Below, one piece after another: positions 1 through 5,989 of a DNA stretch of 7,618 nucleotides. Below the pieces are notes generated by a model. It was not told the DNA's origin. It was given only the letters and a program-made list of their open reading frames with translations, and did no database searches. The position numbers and the translations under genes are program-made. Location of the stretch: positions 1-7,618 of the forward strand of contig USBG01000078.1 in assembly GCA_900552855.1 (NCBI GenBank). Direction: 5' to 3'. The DNA is from an uncultured Phascolarctobacterium sp. GTDB taxonomy: Bacteria; Bacillota; Negativicutes; Acidaminococcales; Acidaminococcaceae. The number at the start of each line of letters is the position of its first letter. Position 1 is the stretch's first letter.

Positions 1-221
1 CAGTTTGGGACTGCATAAAGAATATTGAAGGTATGTTTACCACAGAAGAAGTTGCTGCAATGGTAGGTATCTCTCGTGTATCTATTCGTAAATACTTGGA
101 GTTTTTGAAAACATTGCATCTCTTAAAGCTGGATTTACATCGTGGTTCTGTTGGCAGACCTGTTTACAAATATCTGTGTCTTGATAAGCACAGTGATGTT
201 TTAAAGGCCTATATTCAATAA
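1..221 (+). CDS. CitB/DcuR-type response regulator, C-terminal DNA-binding end (5' truncated)
   Basis: The frame is open from the left edge (first complete codon at 3) to a TAA at 219-221, so only about the last 72 residues are present. The segment has the winged-helix layout of the C-terminal domain of CitB/CitT/DcuR/MalR response regulators: an FTTEEVA helix, the recognition-helix stretch GISRVSIRKYLEFL, and the wing ending GSVGRPVYKY, whose GRP-x-Y signature is characteristic of that family. The family consists of cytoplasmic regulators phosphorylated by a CitA/DcuS-type sensor kinase; they control uptake and use of citrate, malate, fumarate and other C4/C6 acids. The receiver domain and the kinase, if present, lie upstream of the window. 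The internal ATG at 33 is not a plausible start, because coding similarity continues upstream of it. The ligand and targets cannot be told from this fragment. Confidence 0.82.
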   Translation, partial: VWDCIKNIEGMFTTEEVAAMVGISRVSIRKYLEFLKTLHLLKLDLHRGSVGRPVYKYLCLDKHSDVLKAYIQ

Positions 222-243
222 TAGGCAGAAGGAAGATTATAAA

Positions 244-975
244 ATGATTGATCCAATAAAAATACTTGGTGTTCCTGTTCATCCCTATACTATGCAGGGG
301 GCGGTTAACGAATTAGAGCAGCGTTTGTTAGCAAAGCAAAAAACCTTTGTTGTTACTGCTAATGCAGAAATCATTATGATGTGCCAGGAAAATGCGGAAT
401 ATAATCGTATTGTTGGCAGTATCGCCGATTTAGTTCTTGCAGATGGTGCTGGAGCAGTATGGGCTGGTCGTCATTTAGGTCATAATGTTCCTGAGCGTGT
501 TGCTGGCTTTGATCTTTATAATGAACTCTTAAAGCTGGCTGCTGAAAAGGGCTATACATCTTATTTCTTCGGCGGTTCTCCTGGTGTAGCCGAGGCTGCA
601 AAGGCTAAAGCCGAAAGCATGTATCAAGGTGTTACTGTAGTGGGATGCCATGATGGCTATTTTAAGCCAGAGGATGTTCCACAAATCATTGAAGAAATTA
701 ACTCCTCCGGTGCAGAAATGCTTTTTGTTGCTCTTGGTGCTCCTAAGCAGGAGCGTTGGATTGTTGAAAACATGGACAAGCTAAAACCTTCCATTCTTAT
801 GGGCATAGGTGGCAGCTTTGATGTGTTAGCAGGAAAGATGGAGCGCGCACCTAAATGGATGCAGGATGCTTCTTTAGAATGGGCTTTTAGATTATACAAG
901 CAGCCAAGCCGCTTCATGCGTATGATGGCATTGCCTAAGTTCGTTCTAAAGGTAGTGTTTTCTGGAAATAAATAA
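244..975 (+). CDS. WecG/TagA/CpsF-family (GT26) glycosyltransferase
   Basis: This 243-residue protein has the usual family length and is complete. Family members transfer N-acetylmannosamine or related sugars from a UDP-sugar onto GlcNAc-diphospho-undecaprenol at the inner face of the membrane, an early step in teichoic acid, enterobacterial common antigen or capsule synthesis. Visible motifs are TANAEII (38-44), LADGAGAVWAG (65-75, with D67 the likely catalytic base as in TagA), YFFGGSPGVAEAAK (107-120), a GYF element (138-140), LGAPKQERW (164-172), and the C-terminal GIGGSFDVLAGKMERAP...EWAFRLYKQPSR block. The C-terminal basic/hydrophobic tail is the part that in TagA directs membrane association. 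An AAGGA ribosome site lies 10 nt upstream of ATG 244. The gene starts 22 nt after the response regulator and is probably co-transcribed with it. The exact sugar cannot be read from sequence, so no wecG/tagA symbol is assigned. Calling it a GT26 enzyme is very secure. Confidence 0.93.
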   Translation: MIDPIKILGVPVHPYTMQGAVNELEQRLLAKQKTFVVTANAEIIMMCQENAEYNRIVGSIADLVLADGAGAVWAGRHLGHNVPERVAGFDLYNELLKLAAEKGYTSYFFGGSPGVAEAAKAKAESMYQGVTVVGCHDGYFKPEDVPQIIEEINSSGAEMLFVALGAPKQERWIVENMDKLKPSILMGIGGSFDVLAGKMERAPKWMQDASLEWAFRLYKQPSRFMRMMALPKFVLKVVFSGNK

Positions 976-1107
976 TATTTTATGTACATTATACTTTTCC
1001 TAAGTTTTAAATAGTCATAGTATATGGACAGGTCTTTTGAATGAAGATTTAACTAGTATTTTACTTGACTTATTCTATTGAATTGTGTTAAAAAGCTTAC
1101 GAAAAAA

Positions 1108-1136
1108 TAGACAAAATATTAATATTATATTATAAT
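1108..1136 (+). promoter_or_regulatory. Sigma-70 promoter for psd-pssA-GT2
   Basis: TAGACA (1108-1113) is separated by exactly 17 nt from a perfect TATAAT (1131-1136) in a very AT-rich stretch. The start point would fall near 1143, giving a leader of about 80 nt before psd. The hairpin at 1139-1163 begins three bases after the -10 box, so the predicted start lies inside its left arm. A second, weaker candidate is TTGACT (1065-1070) followed by an imperfect -10 near 1088-1094. Confidence 0.65.
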
Positions 1137-1138
1137 TA

Positions 1139-1168
1139 TGTGATGGAATGCTCTTCCATCACATTTTT
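1139..1168 (+). terminator. Intrinsic terminator after the GT26 gene, overlapping the psd start region
   Basis: A perfect 10-bp inverted repeat (TGTGATGGAA, 1139-1148, and TTCCATCACA, 1154-1163) flanks a 5-nt loop and is followed at once by five T residues (1164-1168). This is the textbook rho-independent form. No other hairpin with a U-tract lies between the GT26 stop codon (975) and psd, so this is the likely end of the regulator-GT26 transcript, 163 nt past the stop. An operator role for the palindrome is possible because it sits at the predicted psd start point. Confidence 0.75.
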
Positions 1169-1221
1169 ATGTTAGCAGAGTGTAATTCCTCTAAATCTAT
1201 GCAAAGGAAGCGAGGCTTTAT

Positions 1222-1851
1222 ATGTTTATTGTAAAAGAAGGTTATCCATATATTATAGTTTCTTTGATTTTGGCAGCCATTGTATATTTCTTTTTTGGTG
1301 CATACTGGGCAGTAATTCCAGTAGTGTTAGCAATTTATTTTGCATATTTTTTCCGTGATTTTAATCGCTCTATGCCTTATGATCCGGATATTTTATATTC
1401 TCCAGCAGATGGTACTGTAATGGGTGTTGAGGAAATTTTTGATGATGAATACTTAAATGAACCTGCATTAAAGCTTACCATTTTCTTATCTGTATTTAAT
1501 GTCCATGTAAACCGCAGTCCTATTGATGGTGAAATTAAGTATCAACGTTATACCTGTGGTCAATTTGTACCGGCTTATGCTAAGGAAGCATCCTTTGAAA
1601 ATGAGCGTCATGCCATTGGTATGGATAATGGTCGTATGCGTGTTTTGGTAATTCAGGTTGCAGGTCTTCTTGCTCGTCGAATCGTGTCTTGGGTGAGTGT
1701 TGGTCATGATCTGAAGCAAGGTGAACGCTACGGTATGATTAAATTTGGTTCTAGCACAGAGCTTATAGTACCGCGTAATGTTGAAATTACCGTTAAGAAG
1801 GGTGATACTGTTGTTGGTGGTATTACTGTTGTCGGAAGGGTGAAAAAATAA
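1222..1851 (+). CDS. psd: Phosphatidylserine decarboxylase proenzyme, short type
   Basis: This enzyme converts phosphatidylserine to phosphatidylethanolamine plus CO2 at the cytoplasmic membrane, using a pyruvoyl group made by self-cleavage. The 209-residue length matches the short PSD/archaetidylserine decarboxylase-like class rather than the longer E. coli or B. subtilis form. Residues 9-45 are hydrophobic and should anchor the protein. Then come SPADG (60-64), FLSVFNVHVNRSPIDG (88-103, carrying the conserved His95) and KFGSS (174-178). Cleavage between Gly176 and Ser177 would give a beta chain of about 176 residues and a small alpha chain of about 33 with N-terminal pyruvoyl. From memory, short-class proteins commonly have GSR at this site; here it is GSS. 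The start is supported by AAAGGA (1203-1208) and GAGG (1212-1215) upstream of ATG 1222. The gene overlaps pssA by one base, fitting consecutive steps of one pathway. Confidence 0.93.
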   Translation: MFIVKEGYPYIIVSLILAAIVYFFFGAYWAVIPVVLAIYFAYFFRDFNRSMPYDPDILYSPADGTVMGVEEIFDDEYLNEPALKLTIFLSVFNVHVNRSPIDGEIKYQRYTCGQFVPAYAKEASFENERHAIGMDNGRMRVLVIQVAGLLARRIVSWVSVGHDLKQGERYGMIKFGSSTELIVPRNVEITVKKGDTVVGGITVVGRVKK

Positions 1852-2534
1852 TGGATATTCGTCGTCTTGTACCTAATAGTATCAGTTCTATGAGCTTGAT
1901 TTTTGGTATTCTTGCAATTTTTAAAACTTTTGAGGGCGATTTTTTCTATGCTCCTATTTTTATCGTAGTTGCTGCTATTTTTGACTCCCTTGATGGTCGT
2001 GCTGCACGTGCTCTTGGTGTAGGTGGAGGCGATTTCGGCAAAGAAGTAGATTCTTTATGTGATATGTCTTCCTTTGGTGTTGCTCCTGCTATTATGATTT
2101 ACCAATATGGTATGACAGAGTTAGGTATCGTTGGACAAGTAATTGCTGCTTGCTTTGCAATTGGCGGTTGCATGCGTCTTGCACGTTTTAATGTTAACAC
2201 TGCTACCGTTAAAGGGTACTTCCAGGGTATGCCTATTCCTGCAGGTGCTTGTGTTTTATCCTCATATGTTGTTTCTGGCTATAGCTTTAGTGCAGAGGTT
2301 GTTGCTGCATTAACCTTTGCTATCGCTGTAATTATGTACAGTAATGTAAGATTTCCAGACTTTAAGGGTAAAGGTAATCCTATGTATATGCCACCGGTTA
2401 TCATTGCTGTTGTACTTGGTGCTGCTTTACTTTACACCAATCCTAGCGGCTGGCCCTTTGCTGCAATGTTCACCTATACCGCTGCCGGCGTTATTAATTA
2501 CGTTTACCGTGCTGTAACCGGCAAGAATAAATAA
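1851..2534 (+). CDS. pssA: CDP-diacylglycerol-serine O-phosphatidyltransferase (phosphatidylserine synthase)
   Basis: This integral membrane enzyme makes phosphatidylserine and CMP from CDP-diacylglycerol and serine, supplying the substrate of the Psd encoded just upstream. The 227-residue protein carries the CDP-alcohol phosphotransferase signature: D45, D48-G49, A52-R53, G63, D67 and D71 (reading DSLDGRAAR, then FGKEVDSLCD). These Asp residues bind the metal ions and the CDP group. The N-terminal LVPNSISSMSLIFG and the later hydrophobic segments fit a roughly six-helix topology, ending with a KNK tail. There are nine residues between AR and the conserved Gly, one more than the eight in the common motif, because of a GVGGGD run. 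Translation is probably coupled to psd: the stop and start share the A of TAATG, and GGAAGGG (1834-1840) lies inside the psd end. Serine as acceptor is inferred from the PssA-like sequence and from pairing with psd. Confidence 0.93.
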   Translation: MDIRRLVPNSISSMSLIFGILAIFKTFEGDFFYAPIFIVVAAIFDSLDGRAARALGVGGGDFGKEVDSLCDMSSFGVAPAIMIYQYGMTELGIVGQVIAACFAIGGCMRLARFNVNTATVKGYFQGMPIPAGACVLSSYVVSGYSFSAEVVAALTFAIAVIMYSNVRFPDFKGKGNPMYMPPVIIAVVLGAALLYTNPSGWPFAAMFTYTAAGVINYVYRAVTGKNK

Positions 2535-2561
2535 CAGAGCCCGCATTAAAACGGGGGAGTG

Positions 2562-2567
2562 AAGGAG
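2562..2567 (+). promoter_or_regulatory. Ribosome binding site that fixes the GT2 start
   Basis: AAGGAG sits 6 nt before ATG 2574. The reading frame also opens at a GTG at 2559, but that start would place this strong ribosome site inside the coding sequence, and the G-run just before it is too close to serve as its own site. ATG 2574 is therefore preferred. Confidence 0.8.
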
Positions 2568-2573
2568 ATTTTT

Positions 2574-3854
2574 ATGCATACTATTTTCGATATAGTCATG
2601 ATACCTTTGCAGCTTCTGATCATATTCTTCACATTGTACTATTTCTTTGTTTCCTGGTTTGGCTTGTTTGGTAAGAAAAAGGAAGTAAAGATTTACAATG
2701 AAAGCAAAACATTTGCTTTGATTGCCTGTGCTCATAATGAGCAGGCTGTAATTGCACAGCTTGTAGACAATTTAAGGCGTCTTAATTATAATGACGCACT
2801 GTATGATATTTTCGTAGTTGCAGATAACTGTGATGACAAAACAGCTGAGGTTGCTCGTAATGCAGGTGCGCTTGTTCATGAGCGTTTCAGCGAAGACGGC
2901 AAGGGCAAAGGCTTTGCTATGGCATGGATGTTTGAACGTCTATTTAAGATGGACCGTAAATATGATGCTGTTTGCATTTTTGATGCAGATAACCTAGTAC
3001 ATCCTGACTTTTTAAAAGAGATGAACAGTCGTCTCTGCAATGGCGAAAGAATTATTCAGGGTTATATTGATGCTAAGAATCCTACTGATACATGGGTAAG
3101 TGGTGTTTTTGCTATCTCCTTCTGGATAGTAAACCATGTATGGAGCCTTGCAAAATATAATATGGGCTTGAGCTGCTGCTTGGGCGGTACTGGTATGTGC
3201 TTTGATACTGATGTTTTGAAACGTTATGGTTGGCGTGCAACATGCTTAACCGAGGATATGGAGTTTACTATTCAGGCAATGATGGAAAATATTCCTACAA
3301 CCTGGGCACATGATGCCATTATCTATGATGAAAAGCCATTAACCTTCATGCAATCCTGGAATCAACGTAAGCGTTGGTCACAAGGTCACTTTGATGTTGC
3401 AGATCGTTATCTCATTCCCATGATTAAGAAGGCTATTAACGAGCGCAACATTGTTATGCTTGATTGCTCTGTTAACCTTATTCAACCATACTTTTTAATG
3501 GTTTCAACCTTCTTTATTTTCTGCAGTTACATCTATAATTTTGTACCCTTTTATACCAATATTATCTATAAAGTGATTCCATTAGAGGTTTGGACCTTAG
3601 TTGGTGTAGGTCAATACATTTTCCCTGTAGCTGTATTGTGGAAAATTAGAGCTTCATTTAAGTCTTGGCTCTATTTGTTACTGTATCCTTTGTTTATTTA
3701 TAGCTGGGTTCCCATCACTGCTTTAGGATGGTGGCATCGTAAAGAGCATGACTGGTGTCATACACTTCATACTCGTGGAATTGGCTTTGATGATGTTATT
3801 ATTCCAGAGGATGCTGTAAACGATGGACCTAAAGAAGTTATCTTTAAAAAATAA
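2574..3854 (+). CDS. Membrane glycosyltransferase family 2 (cellulose synthase/NodC-like architecture)
   Basis: This 426-residue protein has an N-terminal membrane segment (about 5-31), a cytoplasmic GT-A domain, and C-terminal membrane segments (about 300-326, 337-357 and 365-387). Catalytic motifs run in order: the nucleotide-binding stretch ALIACAHNE (48-56), VVADNCDD (81-88), the DxD motif DAD (137-139), TED (226-228, the probable catalytic base) and QRKRW (264-268), the QxxRW signature of processive or membrane-embedded GT2 enzymes such as cellulose, hyaluronan and chitin synthases. It should transfer sugar from a UDP- (or GDP-) sugar to a lipid or growing chain at the membrane. No PilZ domain is seen, so it is not a full BcsA. 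The product is unknown. It lies 39 nt after pssA, apparently in the same transcript, so glycolipid synthesis is one idea; that is inference from position only. A terminator follows directly. Confidence 0.88.
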   Translation: MHTIFDIVMIPLQLLIIFFTLYYFFVSWFGLFGKKKEVKIYNESKTFALIACAHNEQAVIAQLVDNLRRLNYNDALYDIFVVADNCDDKTAEVARNAGALVHERFSEDGKGKGFAMAWMFERLFKMDRKYDAVCIFDADNLVHPDFLKEMNSRLCNGERIIQGYIDAKNPTDTWVSGVFAISFWIVNHVWSLAKYNMGLSCCLGGTGMCFDTDVLKRYGWRATCLTEDMEFTIQAMMENIPTTWAHDAIIYDEKPLTFMQSWNQRKRWSQGHFDVADRYLIPMIKKAINERNIVMLDCSVNLIQPYFLMVSTFFIFCSYIYNFVPFYTNIIYKVIPLEVWTLVGVGQYIFPVAVLWKIRASFKSWLYLLLYPLFIYSWVPITALGWWHRKEHDWCHTLHTRGIGFDDVIIPEDAVNDGPKEVIFKK

Positions 3855-3867
3855 TAGATTTCAATTA

Positions 3868-3898
3868 AGAGACTATTCTTACTAGAATGGTCTCTTTT
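3868..3898 (+). terminator. Intrinsic terminator of the psd-pssA-GT2 operon
   Basis: A 12-bp stem (AGAGACTATTCT, 3868-3879, with AGAATGGTCTCT, 3884-3895, containing one G-U pair) closes a 4-nt loop. It is followed by a short T-run (3895-3898) and starts 13 nt after the GT2 stop codon. Position and form both fit a rho-independent terminator. Confidence 0.85.
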
Positions 3899-3938
3899 CG
3901 TATATATAGAGTTAGAACACTTTATTTTAGTGCGGAAA

Positions 3939-3949
3939 TATGCTAAAAT
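3939..3949 (+). promoter_or_regulatory. Probable promoter (extended -10) of the mtnP-mtnA-ahcY-aldolase operon
   Basis: TATGCTAAAAT contains an extended -10 (TG, one base, then TAAAAT at 3944-3949). The best -35 at 17 nt spacing is a poor TTTATT (3921-3926), which an extended -10 could compensate for. The implied start near 3956 gives a leader of about 150 nt before ATG 4107. It lies between the preceding terminator and the first gene, which is where a promoter is expected, but it is not a strong match. Confidence 0.42.
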
Positions 3950-3955
3950 TATGGT

Positions 3956-4106
3956 GTATGATTGGTTAAACTTCCCAATATTTTGACTGTGATATTTTTA
4001 TGAATGGAGCTTTCAAAGATAGGAGGATATCTTTAGAATATATATTTAGCTAGTGTAAATATATTAAGTTATTCTTAGTGGAATTCAAATAATAGGAGGA
4101 TTATTT
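3956..4106 (+). other. Long 5' leader of the salvage operon with two small hairpins
   Basis: The stretch between the predicted start point and mtnP has no convincing gene. It holds a 7-bp hairpin, AAAGATA (4015-4021) with TATCTTT (4028-4034), which displays GGAGGA in its loop. It also holds a 9-bp AT-only hairpin, ATATATTTA (4040-4048) with TAAATATAT (4056-4064). The 10-mer ATAGGAGGAT occurs twice, in the first hairpin (4019-4028) and as the mtnP ribosome site (4092-4101). I do not recognise a SAM, SAH or T-box riboswitch core here. Any regulatory role is speculative. Confidence 0.4.
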
Positions 4107-4907
4107 ATGCGTAAAATAGCTATTATTGGTGGTACTGGTTTTGGTAGCCCCGAGGTTTTAGGTGTAAAATTTGATAAACAAATCGTTCATACTCCTTATG
4201 GTGATGCATTATGCCATGTAGGTGAAATGGCTGGTAATCAGGTCGTATTTATTACTCGTCATGGAATGGGTCATAAAATTGCACCTCATAAGGTGAATTT
4301 CCGTGCTAATATTTGGGCGTTAAAAAGTCTTGGTACTGAAGAAATCTTTACAACTACTGCTGTAGGCTCTTTAAATCCGGAAATGACTGCAGGTCATTTT
4401 GTCGTATGCGACAATGTTCTGGATTTTACTAAAAGTCGTATTAACACCTTTTATGATACAGAGGAGCGCGGTGTAGTTCATGCTGATTTCACTAATCCTT
4501 ATTGTCCTGTTATGCGCCAACGTGTAATTAACTGCTTGAAAAAGACTGATATTCCTTTACACGAGCATGGTGTATATGTTGCTACAGAAGGTCCTCGTTT
4601 CGAATCTGCTGCTGAAATTAAGGCCTACAGAATGATGGGCGGCGATTTAGTTGGTATGACTGGTATGCCTGAAGCCATTTTAGCTAGGGAAGCAGAAATG
4701 TGCTACTGCACCTGCTCTATTGTTACTAATATGGCTGCTGGTATTTCTAAGACACCACTTTCTCATATGGAAGTTGTAGAGGCTATGACTAAGAGCATTA
4801 GCAATATGGAGAAGCTGATTGCAGCATTCATCACTAATAATGAGAAAATTGAGTGTGGCTGTGGCTGTCATGATGCTCTGAAGGAATTTGGTGGATTTAA
4901 GCTGTAA
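4107..4907 (+). CDS. mtnP: 5'-methylthioadenosine/methylthioinosine phosphorylase family protein, likely 6-oxopurine type
   Basis: Enzymes of this cytoplasmic PNP/MTAP family replace the purine of a nucleoside with phosphate, here giving 5-methylthioribose-1-phosphate (or the 5-deoxy analogue) for MtnA. The 266-residue protein shows GGTGFG (8-13, phosphate-binding Thr10), RHGMGHKIAPHKVNFRANIWAL (51-72), AVGSL (85-89), EGPRFESAAEI (161-171) and GMTGMPEAILAREAE (183-197, with Met184-Thr185 at the ribose). At the base-contact site it reads TNMAAG (207-212), with Asn208 and Ala210 where MTA phosphorylases have the two Asp of TDYDCW. That pattern is PNP/methylthioinosine-phosphorylase-like and argues for 6-oxopurine substrates. 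The C-terminus has a CGCGCH cluster (250-255). AGGAGGA (4094-4100) lies 6 nt before the ATG. Being next to mtnA supports salvage of 5-methylthioribose-1-phosphate. The family is secure; the purine preference is inference, and the symbol names the family. Confidence 0.9.
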   Translation: MRKIAIIGGTGFGSPEVLGVKFDKQIVHTPYGDALCHVGEMAGNQVVFITRHGMGHKIAPHKVNFRANIWALKSLGTEEIFTTTAVGSLNPEMTAGHFVVCDNVLDFTKSRINTFYDTEERGVVHADFTNPYCPVMRQRVINCLKKTDIPLHEHGVYVATEGPRFESAAEIKAYRMMGGDLVGMTGMPEAILAREAEMCYCTCSIVTNMAAGISKTPLSHMEVVEAMTKSISNMEKLIAAFITNNEKIECGCGCHDALKEFGGFKL

Positions 4908-4933
4908 TACTCATTACGTGAGGATGTGAAGCC

Positions 4934-5986
4934 ATGATAGAAACAATGCACTGGGAAAATGGCAAGCTAATGCTGTTAGACCAAACAAAGCTGCCACAAT
5001 CTACGGAAATTATTGTTTGTGAAGATTATAAGCGTGTAAAAATTGCCATTGAACGTTTAGAGGTTAGAGGAGCGCCAGCAATTGGTGCAGCAGCTGCTTA
5101 TGCCATGATTTTGGGTGCTAATGAAGCTGCAAGGCATCCAGATTTTTTGGGAACTTTAGAAAAAATAAAGGATGACCTTATTGCCGCACGTCCTACCGCA
5201 GTTAACCTGGCATGGGGTGCCAATAAAGTATACGCTTTAGCTGCAGAGCTACATAAACAAGAGCAAGCACCTTTTGTAATAATTGGAGAGCTTGAACAGC
5301 TTGCTGGCAAAATTTATGCAGATGATATTGCTACCTGTAAAAAAATGGGAGAATATGGTGCCGCCGTGCTTCCAGATAAGGCTGTAGTTTTGACTCATTG
5401 CAACGCAGGTGCGTTAGCTACGTGTGGTTGGGGCACAGCACTAGGTGTAATTCGTGAAGCATACAAGCAAGGTAAACTGAAAATGGTCTATGCTGATGAA
5501 ACACGACCTCTGCTTCAGGGCGCAAGATTGACCGCCTATGAGCTATGTGAGGATGATATTCCTGTTACACTCATCACTGATAATATGGCTGCCTGGTCTA
5601 TGAAAACAAAGGGAATCAACGCCGTTGTTGTAGGTGCAGATAGAATTGCTGCCAATGGTGATACTGCTAATAAAATTGGCACCTATGGTGTTGCATTAGC
5701 TGCAAAAGCTCATAATATACCATTTTATATTGCTGCGCCAGTTAGTACCTTTGATTTTACTATTACCGATGGTAGCCAAATTCCTATTGAGGAACGTAAG
5801 GGCGTTGAAATTAAACAGTTCCGTAGTGAGATAACTGCTCCTGATAAGGCTATGACATTTAATCCAGCATTTGATGTAACTCCAGCAGAGCTAATTGCTG
5901 GTATTATTACGGAGTATGGCGTGATAACTGCGCCTTATATAGAAAATATTAAGAAATTACAAGAACAATCCAAGGAGGAAAAATAA
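4934..5986 (+). CDS. mtnA: S-methyl-5-thioribose-1-phosphate isomerase
   Basis: This enzyme isomerises 5-methylthioribose-1-phosphate to 5-methylthioribulose-1-phosphate; family members can also act on 5-deoxyribose-1-phosphate. It is a cytoplasmic eIF2B-like fold protein of 350 residues, the usual length. Diagnostic motifs are VRGAPAIGAAAAYA (44-57), RPTAVNLAWG (86-95), LTHCNAGALAT (153-163, catalytic Cys156), YADETRPLLQGARLTAYEL (186-204), DNMAAW (216-221) and VVVGADRIAANGDTANKIGT (231-250, catalytic Asp236), followed by FYIAAPVSTFD (264-274). The catalytic Cys and Asp and the GADR signature separate MtnA from true eIF2B subunits and from ribose-1,5-bisphosphate isomerases. It starts 26 nt after mtnP, with GAGGA about 9 nt before the ATG, and takes the product of that enzyme. 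The ribosome site for the next gene lies in its last codons. Nothing is missing or damaged. Confidence 0.95.
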   Translation: MIETMHWENGKLMLLDQTKLPQSTEIIVCEDYKRVKIAIERLEVRGAPAIGAAAAYAMILGANEAARHPDFLGTLEKIKDDLIAARPTAVNLAWGANKVYALAAELHKQEQAPFVIIGELEQLAGKIYADDIATCKKMGEYGAAVLPDKAVVLTHCNAGALATCGWGTALGVIREAYKQGKLKMVYADETRPLLQGARLTAYELCEDDIPVTLITDNMAAWSMKTKGINAVVVGADRIAANGDTANKIGTYGVALAAKAHNIPFYIAAPVSTFDFTITDGSQIPIEERKGVEIKQFRSEITAPDKAMTFNPAFDVTPAELIAGIITEYGVITAPYIENIKKLQEQSKEEK

Positions 5987-5989
5987 TTC

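Noticed and set aside
657..989. A 110-codon open frame on the - strand across the end of the GT26 gene
   Set aside because: It is antisense to a well-conserved gene and shows no motif of its own.
1139..1163. CRP/Fnr-like operator because of the TGTGA...TCACA arms
   Set aside because: The half-sites are separated by 15 nt rather than 6, the arms pair perfectly over 10 bp and a T-run follows, so a terminator explains it better.
2540..2555. Short inverted repeat CCCG/CGGG between pssA and the GT2 gene as a terminator
   Set aside because: Only 4 bp, with no T-run, and it lies just before the GT2 ribosome site.
2559..2573. GTG 2559 as start of the GT2 protein
   Set aside because: AAGGAG at 2562-2567 is ideally placed for ATG 2574 and would lie inside the coding region if GTG 2559 were used.
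3918..3932. CACT/AGTG inverted repeat at the -35 region of the salvage operon promoter as an operator
   Set aside because: Four base pairs around a 7-nt gap is expected by chance in AT-rich DNA.
4000..4053. A 17-codon open frame (ATG 4000 to TAG 4051) in the mtnP leader, possible leader peptide
   Set aside because: No ribosome binding site precedes the ATG, the codons include no run of Met or Cys that would suit attenuation, and no terminator/antiterminator pair follows.
3956..4106. SAM, SAH or T-box riboswitch upstream of mtnP
   Set aside because: The gene context makes one tempting, but I do not see the conserved core sequences of these classes or a terminator before the start codon.
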